Source of the DNA: Ruminococcus sp. Marseille-P6503
GTDB lineage: Bacteria; Bacillota; Clostridia; Oscillospirales; Ruminococcaceae
DNA: 64,000 nucleotides
Assembly: GCF_900604945.1 (NCBI RefSeq)
Contig: NZ_UWPB01000001.1
Coordinates: 682,001 to 746,000, forward strand
Reading direction: 5' to 3'
Shown piece after piece: positions 53,683-61,085 of the stretch; the first letter of the stretch is position 1, and each line of letters starts with the position of its first letter. The notes under the pieces were generated by a model. That model saw nothing but the letters and a program-made list of their open reading frames with translations, searched no databases and was not told the DNA's origin. A program made the translations under genes and the position numbers.

Positions 53683-53866
53683 GCCGATAGCACTCCATCA
53701 TAAGTAATGATGACAACTGGAGCTCTGTTAAAACTACAGTCAGCAGTCAGGTTTCCCAGACCTGTGCTTCGGCAGTCGCACCTTTCACATTTAAGAAAAA
53801 GCCTTGGGAAGCTGTGATGTCATACATCTCAAAAATGCTACTGATTTTGACCGCACCTCTATCTGT
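53683..53866 (-). ncRNA. lysine riboswitch (L box)
   Basis: The minus strand carries the L-box hallmarks in order: AGAGGTGCGG (plus 53851–53860), AGTAGCATTTTTGAG, GTGAAAGGTGCGACTGCCGAAG, and GGAGTGCTATCGGCAT near the 3' end (plus 53683–53699). A terminator follows. It should switch off asd–dapA–dapB when lysine is plentiful. The 5' end agrees with the promoter 10 bases upstream. This explains most of the 514-base gap between asd and queA. Confidence 0.9.
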
Positions 53867-53874
53867 TCTGTTTA

Positions 53875-53903
53875 ATCATAACAAATAATATGCCGTATGT
53901 CAA
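53875..53903 (-). promoter_or_regulatory. sigma-A promoter of the asd operon
   Basis: On the minus strand a perfect TTGACA (plus 53898–53903) and TATGAT (plus 53875–53880) are 17 bases apart. The predicted start coincides with the riboswitch 5' end. Confidence 0.85.
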
Positions 53904-54021
53904 GACTATTAGCAGAAAAAATATTAATTTTTTGTAAAACAAACGGGCATTCGGCGGAACAGTCCGTAACTGGAAAAATAAAACTGCTTAAACTGCAATA
54001 AAGAAAGCGGAGATTGAAATT

Positions 54022-55065
54022 ATGCTGGATTTGAAAAATATGAAAAAATCTGATTTTTACTATGAGCTTCCTGAGAAGCTGATCGCTCAGACTCCTATCG
54101 AGCCCAGAAACGCTTCACGGATGATGAAGATCGACCGCAGAAGCGGAGCTGTTGAGCACAGCCGTTTCTATAGCTTATGTAATTACCTGAAAAAAGGTGA
54201 TTTGCTGATACTTAACGATTCAAGAGTTCTTCCCGCGAGAATATACGGTGAAAAGGCAGACAACGGTTCTTTTATCGAGTTTCTGCTGCTTGAACAGAAG
54301 GGCGCAATGAAATGGGAGATACTATGCCGTCCGGGAAAAAAGGCGAAGGTCGGAACACGTTTTGTTTTCGGAGGAGGTAAGCTTTCAGCTGTAATAACCG
54401 ACGTTCTGGACGACGGAAACAGAATAGCGGAATTTGAGTGCGAGGGAAGCTTTTTTTCCGCGCTTGACGAGATAGGTCAGATGCCCCTGCCTCCGTATAT
54501 AAAAGAAAAGCTAAGCGACAAGGAGCGTTATCAGACTGTCTATTCCCATGAGCTCGGTTCTTCCGCCGCTCCCACCGCGGGACTTCATTTCACAAAGGAA
54601 ATGCTTGAAGAGCTGGAAGCAAGGGGGATAAATATCGGATATGTTACGCTTCATGTCGGGCTTGGCACCTTCAGACCCGTAAAGGAGGAAAATGTGCTTG
54701 AGCACAAAATGCACAGCGAGCATTATGAGCTCCCTGAGCGTACCGCAAACCTTATCAATGAAACCAAAGCAAGCGGTGGACGGGTAATAGCCGTAGGCAC
54801 GACCTCGTGCAGAACGCTCGAAAGCGTCGCCGCATTTTATAATGAAATAAGACCGTGCGAAGGATATACGGATATTTTTATCTATCCCGGATTTGATTTT
54901 AAGGTTCTGGACGGTCTGATAACCAATTTTCATCTTCCCGAAAGTACGCTTATAATGCTGGTATCGGCGTTCCTTGGGTATGAAAATACAATGAACGCGT
55001 ATAAAATCGCCGTTGAGGATAAATACAGATTTTTTTCTTTCGGTGACTGTATGCTTATCATATAA
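54022..55065 (+). CDS. queA: tRNA preQ1(34) S-adenosylmethionine ribosyltransferase-isomerase
   Basis: QueA converts preQ1-tRNA to epoxyqueuosine-tRNA with SAM. The 347-residue product shows FYYELPEKLIAQTPIEPR, LLILNDSRVLPARI, SAAPTAGLHFT, VTLHVGLGTFRPV, VGTTSCRTLES and TNFHLPESTLIMLVSA. The true start may be ATG 54022 or ATG 54040; the former has GCGGAG at a workable distance. It acts after tgt (39.7 kb). A long inverted repeat lies just after the gene. Confidence 0.96.
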   Translation: MLDLKNMKKSDFYYELPEKLIAQTPIEPRNASRMMKIDRRSGAVEHSRFYSLCNYLKKGDLLILNDSRVLPARIYGEKADNGSFIEFLLLEQKGAMKWEILCRPGKKAKVGTRFVFGGGKLSAVITDVLDDGNRIAEFECEGSFFSALDEIGQMPLPPYIKEKLSDKERYQTVYSHELGSSAAPTAGLHFTKEMLEELEARGINIGYVTLHVGLGTFRPVKEENVLEHKMHSEHYELPERTANLINETKASGGRVIAVGTTSCRTLESVAAFYNEIRPCEGYTDIFIYPGFDFKVLDGLITNFHLPESTLIMLVSAFLGYENTMNAYKIAVEDKYRFFSFGDCMLII

Positions 55066-55068
55066 AAA

Positions 55069-55170
55069 ATAAAAAGAACTGCGCAGGTCAATAAAATCAA
55101 AAGAATAAGATGGCAGAGAGCCGTCTGTTTACTTTTGACTTTATCAGCTTGAAGCAGTCCTTTTTTATAA
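55069..55170. repeat. long imperfect inverted repeat after queA
   Basis: AAAAAGAACTGC at 55071–55082 pairs with GCAGTCCTTTTTT at 55154–55166. Inner arms AATAAAATCAAAAG and CTTTTGACTTTAT also pair, around a GC-rich tip (GGCAGAGAGCCGTC). It could be a bidirectional terminator for convergent queA and the small membrane gene, or a degenerate MITE-like element. Confidence 0.55.
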
Positions 55171-55209
55171 TTTGTTTTTAGCTGCAGACAAAATTATTTT
55201 CAGCCTTAT

Positions 55210-55359
55210 TTAAATGCCGCACTCATCGTAATCCTTCCACTTTTCGTAATGAGCCTTGTCGTCAAAATATTTGTATACGAACAAAGCGGTAGAAGCAATA
55301 ACGAGCAGCAGCGTTCCCATAACCGCCCAGAACGATTTTTTCTGAGAGTAATTTGACAT
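55210..55359 (-). CDS. 49-residue single-pass membrane protein
   Basis: A small open frame on the minus strand encodes MSNYSQKKSFWAVMGTLL followed by a hydrophobic stretch to about residue 29 (FVYKY) and the charged tail FDDKAHYEKWKDYDECGI. It has a good site (AAAGGATG) about 9 bases before the ATG, one predicted helix (about 10–29) with the positive N side, and ends at TAA 55210–55212. Its size hides it from length-filtered gene calling. The function is unknown. The longer overlapping frame at 55206–55469 has no credible start or composition. Confidence 0.6.
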   Translation of the reverse strand: MSNYSQKKSFWAVMGTLLLVIASTALFVYKYFDDKAHYEKWKDYDECGI

Positions 55360-55423
55360 AATAAAACATCCTTTCTTTTCAGCATATTTGTTTCTTTAAT
55401 TATACTACAGTACGAAGGATATG

Positions 55424-56011
55424 TCAAATAAATTTTTCTGAATAAAAATGGAGAAATTCCTCTAAGCAAAGACCGCTTTTGCGGATAAATTCAGCCGCCT
55501 CGGTTCCTACATATCTGTAATGCCACGGCTCATAGTCTATTCCCGTATAGTGTTCCTTCATTCTGGGGTAACGCAGGATAAATCCGTATTTATGCGCGTT
55601 CATACACAGCCAGCGTCCCTGCGGAGTGGTATGGAAATTATCTTCGGTATCCTCTGCCGACGGCGTGGAAAAATCGACCGCAAGCCCGCAGTTGTGCTCG
55701 CTGTGACCGGATTTTGCAAGAGTTCTGGAGGTATCGTTTACAGCTTCTTTATAGCTCATTCCCGAACCGATCCTTTCAGATATGCTTTTTTCCCATAGGC
55801 TTTGCTGGTAGTCGCATGAACGGTATGCAGACAGCACCTTGATATTTATTCCTTCATGCTCGGCGTCCCTTAAAAGCATTCTGCACTGCCTGCAGGCCTG
55901 ACTTTCCAGAAGCTTGCCCTGCACGGCTTCAAGTGAGATAGTCTGTTCAAAACCTTCGGGAACAGCGTTGAATTTGTCGATCAGCATTAAATAATCCATA
56001 TTATCGCCCAT
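55424..56011 (-). CDS. D-Ala-D-Ala carboxypeptidase/dipeptidase of the VanY–VanXY type, no signal peptide
   Basis: The 195-residue protein is an M15B zinc peptidase: SGHSEHNCGLAVDFS holds the SxHxxGxAxD zinc motif, and EPWHYRYVG carries the catalytic Glu and third zinc ligand His (about 166–169). It lacks any signal peptide or membrane helix, and an in-frame stop lies eight codons upstream of ATG 56011. It therefore resembles cytosolic VanXY-type enzymes more than the membrane-anchored VanY. No vanR/S/H/A genes are nearby. Its substrate is probably a D-Ala-ended peptide; physiological role unknown. Confidence 0.82.
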   Translation of the reverse strand: MGDNMDYLMLIDKFNAVPEGFEQTISLEAVQGKLLESQACRQCRMLLRDAEHEGINIKVLSAYRSCDYQQSLWEKSISERIGSGMSYKEAVNDTSRTLAKSGHSEHNCGLAVDFSTPSAEDTEDNFHTTPQGRWLCMNAHKYGFILRYPRMKEHYTGIDYEPWHYRYVGTEAAEFIRKSGLCLEEFLHFYSEKFI

Positions 56012-56222
56012 ATGTAATAAATCCGCTTATAAGCATAACGAATATTTATAGTTTTCAAGAGGCGTGTTAAGTCTGCGTAAAAATCCTGACTGTAATTATC
56101 CTTGCTTTTATGCGGATATTTTTCAATTACGGTTAGCGGGCTGTCCTCCCTTTCATATTTTATTGTTCAGTTTTCCTTACTGAAATGATCTGCTTTATTA
56201 TATGCCTCAGCTAATGATCATG

Positions 56223-56251
56223 ACATAGAGGAAAGCTTTTTTTCATATAAT
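56223..56251 (+). promoter_or_regulatory. possible sigma-E promoter of spoIIP
   Basis: CATATAAT at 56244–56251 resembles the sporulation sigma-E -10 (CATACAAT), with GACATAGA at 56222–56229 as a weak -35 at 14 bases. spoIIP is a sigma-E gene in Bacillus. The match is partial. The rest of the 271-base gap has no recognisable gene. Confidence 0.35.
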
Positions 56252-56282
56252 TTATTGAAATAAAAAAGAAAGGACAGGTTAT

Positions 56283-57446
56283 ATGAATTTAAAGACTATA
56301 TGCATAAGGGCTTTGACAGTAATTTTAACAGTGTTTTTTATTCCTGTCGGAATATGGGGCTATGCAAAGGCGGCGCCTTATATTGCTAAGATAGCTTCAG
56401 GCTCGGCGGGAATAACGATGGGCGATTACAATACCTTCAAATATAACAGCAGCACCTCGTCTGCGGCAGAAGAAATCCTGAAAAGCGTATTTGAGCCTGT
56501 TTCTGTTACAAGACGGAGCGCGTGGGATATCGATATGGCACCGCAGGAGCTTGAGATTCCCAGCGAGGGCGGCGAGGTGCCTTCGCCTAAGCCAAGCGAG
56601 GAGGTTTTAAACGCTATTCCGTATCCTGAAAGTATGGAAAACCATGACGGCGTGATTGAAAAATACACCTACGGAGTATATACAGGCGAGCAGTATTTTG
56701 ATCTTGACGGCGGGGGACAGGTAAGAAACTGCACCGAGCTTTCAAACGACGAGCTGTATTCCGAAAGCCTGAAGGACGTTGAATTTGAACTGGATCCTGA
56801 CAGCGACGAGCCGCAAATACTTATATATCATACTCATGCTACGGAAAGCTTTGAGCCGTATTCAAGGGATTATTATGACAGCTCGTTTACCTGCAAGACT
56901 ACCGATCCTGAAAAAAATATAGTAGCCGTAGGAGATAAGATATGCGAGCAGCTTGATAAAGCCGGTATAACATACATTCACGACACGCTTGTTCATGATT
57001 ATCCCAGCTATAACGGCTCCTACGAATCAAGCCGCGCTACGGTACAGGAAATACTGGAGGAGTATCCGTCTATAAAAATAGCGCTGGATATTCACCGGGA
57101 CGGTATTGAAAGGGAGGACGGAACAAGACTTGCGCCTGTAGCTGAAATAAACGGAAGGGAAGCGGCGCAGATCATGATTATTTCCGGCTGCGACGACGGC
57201 ACGATGAATATGCCGGATTATCTTCAGAATTTCAGATTCGCTTCATTGCTCCAGTCTGAATTTGAAACAATGCATTGCGGTCTGACCAGACCTGTGCTTT
57301 TTGACTACCGCTTTTACAATCAGGATCTTACCACAGGCTCTCTTCTTATTGAGGTGGGAAGCCATGGAAACTCTCTGGATCAGGCGCTTTACAGCGGCGA
57401 GCTGATAGGGGAGTCGCTGGTTGAGATATTCAAGAAGCTTTCGTAA
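56283..57446 (+). CDS. spoIIP: stage II sporulation protein P
   Basis: SpoIIP is the amidase/endopeptidase of the DMP complex that thins septal peptidoglycan during engulfment. The 387-residue product has an N-terminal membrane anchor (about 8–28), a spacer, and the amidase_3-like domain with ILIYHTHATESFEPY (zinc His), IALDIHRDGIE (second His) and LIEVGSHGNSLDQA with the catalytic Glu. The ATG follows AAAGGACAGG. Only SpoIIP is in this window; SpoIID and SpoIIM are not. Confidence 0.93.
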   Translation: MNLKTICIRALTVILTVFFIPVGIWGYAKAAPYIAKIASGSAGITMGDYNTFKYNSSTSSAAEEILKSVFEPVSVTRRSAWDIDMAPQELEIPSEGGEVPSPKPSEEVLNAIPYPESMENHDGVIEKYTYGVYTGEQYFDLDGGGQVRNCTELSNDELYSESLKDVEFELDPDSDEPQILIYHTHATESFEPYSRDYYDSSFTCKTTDPEKNIVAVGDKICEQLDKAGITYIHDTLVHDYPSYNGSYESSRATVQEILEEYPSIKIALDIHRDGIEREDGTRLAPVAEINGREAAQIMIISGCDDGTMNMPDYLQNFRFASLLQSEFETMHCGLTRPVLFDYRFYNQDLTTGSLLIEVGSHGNSLDQALYSGELIGESLVEIFKKLS

Positions 57447-57497
57447 TTCAACGTCTATTATACAAAAACGGGAAACGCGGAAGCGAAAAAAGAAAGG

Positions 57498-57567
57498 CGT
57501 GTTCACATAAATACAAACACGCGGCTTAAGTGTAAATCACACGCAATATTTGTATTATGAGAACACG
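57498..57567. repeat. 70-base inverted repeat between spoIIP and pepF
   Basis: CGTGTTCACATAAATACAAA at 57498–57517 pairs with TTTGTATTATGAGAACACG at 57549–57567 with one bulge, around a CACGC-rich tip. It separates two convergent genes. A bidirectional terminator is likely, but arm length and symmetry also fit a small MITE-like unit. Confidence 0.55.
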
Positions 57568-57573
57568 CTCAGG

Positions 57574-59373
57574 TTATTTCATCAATTCGTCCATGTCGCC
57601 TATAAGCTTTCCGAACAGTCTGAGAGCGTCAGCAACGGGCTTTGAAGAAGTCATATCCACTCCTGCGCCTTTAAGCAGAGAAATTGGGTCGGCAGAGCAG
57701 CCTCCGCTTAGAAATCCCAGATAATCCTTGACCGCAGGCTCTCCCTCGCTCAGAATGCGCTGAGAAAGCGCAATTGCGGCAGAATATCCGGTTGCATACT
57801 GATAAACGTAATAGTTATAGTAGAAGTGAGGTATTCTTGCCCATTCAAGGTCTATCTCATGGTCGATCACAACGTCGTTTCCGAAGTAAAGCTCGTTAAG
57901 CTCTCTGTACATTTTGCTGAGCCTGTCGGCAGTAAGCGTTTCACCCTGTGCCGTAAGCTCGTTTATATTAAGCTCAAATTCGGCAAACATCGTCTGTCTG
58001 TATAATGTAGTACGGAACTGCTCCAGAAAGTAATTGATAAGATATGCTTTTTTCTTTTTGTCCTCAGTATTTTTCAGCAGATACTGCATAAGCAGCGCTT
58101 CATTGCAGGTAGAAGCAACCTCGGCTACAAAAATTACATAATCGCTGTAAGCGACCGGCTGATTTTTGTTTGAAAGATAGGAATGTATCGCGTGACCCAT
58201 TTCATGAGCCAGCGTAAACATACAGTTGAGAGTATTTTTGTAGTTAAGGAGAACGTATGGGTGCACTCTGGCTCCGGCGGAATAGGCTCCGCTGGTTTTT
58301 CCCTCATTCTCGTAGACGTCTATCCACCGCTCAGTAAAGCCTTTTTTCAAAATGGACAGATATTCAGTACCCATAGGCGCCAGCGCTTTGAGAACGGTTT
58401 CTTTAGCCTCTTCAAAGGTGATTTTCATATCCGCGTCCGAAACGACAGGAGTATACAGATCGTACATATGCAGCTCGTCAACTCCAAGCAGCTTTTTACG
58501 AAGCTTGACGTAATCGTACATATAGTGCATATTGTCGTGAACGGCAGAAATAAGGTTGCGGTAAACCTCTTCCGGGACCTCGGTTCCGTCAAGAGCCGCC
58601 GCAAGGGAAGAGGGGTATTTTCTTGCCTTTGCGTAAAACTGTACCGCTTTTATCTGCGCTCCGAGAGTGGCGGCACAGGTGTTTTTATAGCTGTCATAGG
58701 TGTGATACATTGACTCGAATGCGGATTTGCGCAGGACTCTGTCCGAAGACTGAACGAGAGGAATGTAGCTGCCGTGAGTAACCTGATGAGTCTTGCCGTT
58801 TTTATCGACAGCGTCGGGAAATTTCAGATCGGCGTCTGAGAACATAGAATAGATGTTTTCCGGCGACTGGGACATTTCGCCTGCAAGAGCCAGTATTTTT
58901 TCCTCATTATCGGAAAGAATATGCTCTTTTTTTCTGCGTATTCTGTCAATATTCTTTTTGTACAGCCCAAGGTCAGGAACTGCCTGATAGAATCCGTCAA
59001 GCTTATTCTCGTCTATTGAAATAAGCTCGGGAGTTTCATAGCTGCCTGCCGAATTGATTTGAACGTAAGCGTTCATAAGCTGTCCTACCATCGCCTGATA
59101 TACTGAATTTGCAGTATCCTCGTCCGATTTTCTCTGCGCGTAGTTGGCAAGGCTGTCGCACAGCACAGCGATCTCGTCTGAAAGCCTCATAAAGGCAAGC
59201 AGGGTTTCTCCGCTTTCTCCCAGTCTGCCTTTGAATTCTAGAATTTTTTCCGGCAGAGCCTGAAATTTTCTGAAATCCTCATTCCACGCTTCGTCGCTCG
59301 GATAAATATCCTCAAGCGCCCAGGTGTATTCCGGGTTTACCTCGCTTCTCTTTGGTATTCTTTCTTCGCTCAT
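57574..59373 (-). CDS. pepF: oligoendopeptidase F
   Basis: PepF is a cytosolic M3B zinc peptidase that cleaves 7–17-residue peptides. The 599-residue product has FTLAHEMGHAIHSYLS with the HExxH zinc motif, the third ligand in VAEVASTCNEAL, and the C-terminal block PHFYYNYYVYQYATGYSAA typical of the family. Length is normal. It stands alone between an inverted repeat and the dispersed repeat. The ribosome binding site is AAGGAGCGG. Confidence 0.95.
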   Translation of the reverse strand: MSEERIPKRSEVNPEYTWALEDIYPSDEAWNEDFRKFQALPEKILEFKGRLGESGETLLAFMRLSDEIAVLCDSLANYAQRKSDEDTANSVYQAMVGQLMNAYVQINSAGSYETPELISIDENKLDGFYQAVPDLGLYKKNIDRIRRKKEHILSDNEEKILALAGEMSQSPENIYSMFSDADLKFPDAVDKNGKTHQVTHGSYIPLVQSSDRVLRKSAFESMYHTYDSYKNTCAATLGAQIKAVQFYAKARKYPSSLAAALDGTEVPEEVYRNLISAVHDNMHYMYDYVKLRKKLLGVDELHMYDLYTPVVSDADMKITFEEAKETVLKALAPMGTEYLSILKKGFTERWIDVYENEGKTSGAYSAGARVHPYVLLNYKNTLNCMFTLAHEMGHAIHSYLSNKNQPVAYSDYVIFVAEVASTCNEALLMQYLLKNTEDKKKKAYLINYFLEQFRTTLYRQTMFAEFELNINELTAQGETLTADRLSKMYRELNELYFGNDVVIDHEIDLEWARIPHFYYNYYVYQYATGYSAAIALSQRILSEGEPAVKDYLGFLSGGCSADPISLLKGAGVDMTSSKPVADALRLFGKLIGDMDELMK

Positions 59374-59503
59374 TGTTACCGCTCCTTATTAAATATATTT
59401 TTATACCTATGATAAGCAGTCTTTGTTAATTATTATACCACAGAGTTGCGGTATATGCAATAGATAAAGCTTGTTTTGCTTCAGATCTGACGCCCGTAAG
59501 CGT

Positions 59504-59625
59504 TATATAACCTAGCGCTGATGTCCCCCGCCTTCTTTAGAAGGCGTTCGCATCTCTTAGGCGTAGGTTGCTTCGTCGCAGCCGATGAAAAGCCGCGCTT
59601 ACATCGGGCTTTTATCCGAATTAAA
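59504..59625. repeat. dispersed repeat, short copy (copy B)
   Basis: This second copy of the element at 36.4 kb has the left block (TATAACC, GCCTTCTTTAGAAGGCGTTC) joined directly to the right block (GGTTGCTTCGTCGCAGCCGAT), then ACATCGGGCTTTT and TCCGAATTAAA. It lacks the roughly 100-base insert of copy A. It lies in the 320-base gap between pepF and the M23 peptidase gene, where no ORF is credible. Confidence 0.7.
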
Positions 59626-59693
59626 TTCAGAATAAATAAAGCGGGACGTATTTATGAATTCTCATAAAAGGTTCCGCTCAATTATATTATTTA

Positions 59694-61019
59694 TCAGCCT
59701 ATAGAAACATAAGCCGCCGGATTCAGATAATAGCCCTGATAGCGAATTTCAAAGTGAAGATGATCGCCGGTCGAAAATCCGGTAGAGCCCATGCGTCCGA
59801 TAAGGTCGCCCTTTTTAACCGTATCGCCCGCTTCAACGTCAACCGAGGTGAGATGTCCGTACAGAGTAATAAATTCATTACCGTGGTCGATTATAATATA
59901 GTTTCCGTATCCGCCTCCGCAGCCGCAGGATTCCTCCTTGCCGTAATCGTGCTCGCAGGAGGTATTGACGCGTATGACCGTACCGCTTTCTGAAGCGCGT
60001 ATTTCGGTCCCCTTAGCGCCTGTAATGTCCATTCCCGTATGATAGCTGCCCCAGCGTTCTCCGACTCCCGAGGATACATAATAATGTCCGGGCACAGGCC
60101 ATGCAAAGTTATACTGACATTCCTCTTCGGAAAGCTCCTCGCCCTCCTCAATAAGATTTTCATAGTACTCATGAAGCGATTCAAGGGCTGAATTTGCAGA
60201 AAGCTCAGCCGCTTCGCGCATTATTTCGTCTGATGAATCTCCGTAGCTGGATTTCAATATTCCGGACAGATCGGCTTCAAACTGTTGGCGTTCTTCAAGA
60301 TAAGCCTGATTCTGCTCTTCCAGCTTTTTCTTCTGAGCCTGAAGCTGTTTTTTTGCTTCCTTGCTCGAATCATACAGCTCGTCAAGCTCCTTTTTCTGAT
60401 TGTTCAGTTCTTCATACTGCTTGTCGTATTCAGCCTGCTGTTCTTCCAGCTTTTCCTGTGCCGCTTCGTATTCCTCCTTTGCGGCAATCAGATCGTCGAT
60501 CATCTTATTGTCGTGATCGGCAACACGCTTTACCAGCTCCATTCTCATAAGAATATCATAAAAATCGCTGGAGTTTAAAATAACGCTTGTATACGATTCG
60601 TCGCCGGCAAGATACATTGCTCTTAGACGCTTTTTAAAGTCCTCTATGCCCTTATCTATTTCCTGCTTTTTGTCGGCGATAAGCCGTTTATTAGCGCTTA
60701 TTTCTATCTCAAGCTGAGTCATGTAGGAGTTTAAGACCTCTATTTTCTCGTTTACGGATTCTATTTTCTTTAAAATAGCTTTCTGCTTTTCGGTTTCCTT
60801 TTTTATATCGTCCTCAGCCGCTTCGATTTCGCTGTCAAGCCGTTCCTGCTCTTCTGAAATTTCCTTTAATCTTTCCGCATAGGATGTTATGTCAAAGGAT
60901 TCTGATTCGGCTTCTGTTACTATGACAGGCTGCGTAAAGCTGTCGGAAAAAAGTCCGAATCCCAGCGCGGCGGCAGCCGCAAACGCAGCAGCGCGCTTGC
61001 ACAATTTCATTTTAACCAT
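59694..61019 (-). CDS. secreted coiled-coil M23 peptidase (PcsB/EnvC-like)
   Basis: The 441-residue product has a signal peptide (about 1–30), a long coiled coil (about 40–290, Glu/Lys/Gln-rich), and a C-terminal LytM/M23 domain. Zinc motifs are SYHTGMDI (HxxxD) and DHLHFEIR (HxH), and both are intact, so it should be active against peptidoglycan cross-links. An unusual Cys-rich insert, CEHDYGK then ESCGCGGGYG, precedes the core. ATG 61019 is chosen since AAAGGAG lies 9 bases upstream. It is paralogous to the next gene and close to ftsEX, so FtsEX may activate it. Confidence 0.88.
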   Translation of the reverse strand: MVKMKLCKRAAAFAAAAALGFGLFSDSFTQPVIVTEAESESFDITSYAERLKEISEEQERLDSEIEAAEDDIKKETEKQKAILKKIESVNEKIEVLNSYMTQLEIEISANKRLIADKKQEIDKGIEDFKKRLRAMYLAGDESYTSVILNSSDFYDILMRMELVKRVADHDNKMIDDLIAAKEEYEAAQEKLEEQQAEYDKQYEELNNQKKELDELYDSSKEAKKQLQAQKKKLEEQNQAYLEERQQFEADLSGILKSSYGDSSDEIMREAAELSANSALESLHEYYENLIEEGEELSEEECQYNFAWPVPGHYYVSSGVGERWGSYHTGMDITGAKGTEIRASESGTVIRVNTSCEHDYGKEESCGCGGGYGNYIIIDHGNEFITLYGHLTSVDVEAGDTVKKGDLIGRMGSTGFSTGDHLHFEIRYQGYYLNPAAYVSIG

Positions 61020-61085
61020 AAACATAGACTCCTTTGCCGAATATGTGCATAAACCCTGCATAGGAATGCAGGGTTTTATTTCCGA

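Noticed and set aside
53508-53693. 62-codon N-terminal extension of asd
   Set aside because: It reads through the riboswitch terminator region; ATG 53507 starts the NADP-binding fold.
55206-55469. 87-codon minus-strand ORF
   Set aside because: It overlaps the better supported 49-residue membrane protein in another frame and has no ribosome site.
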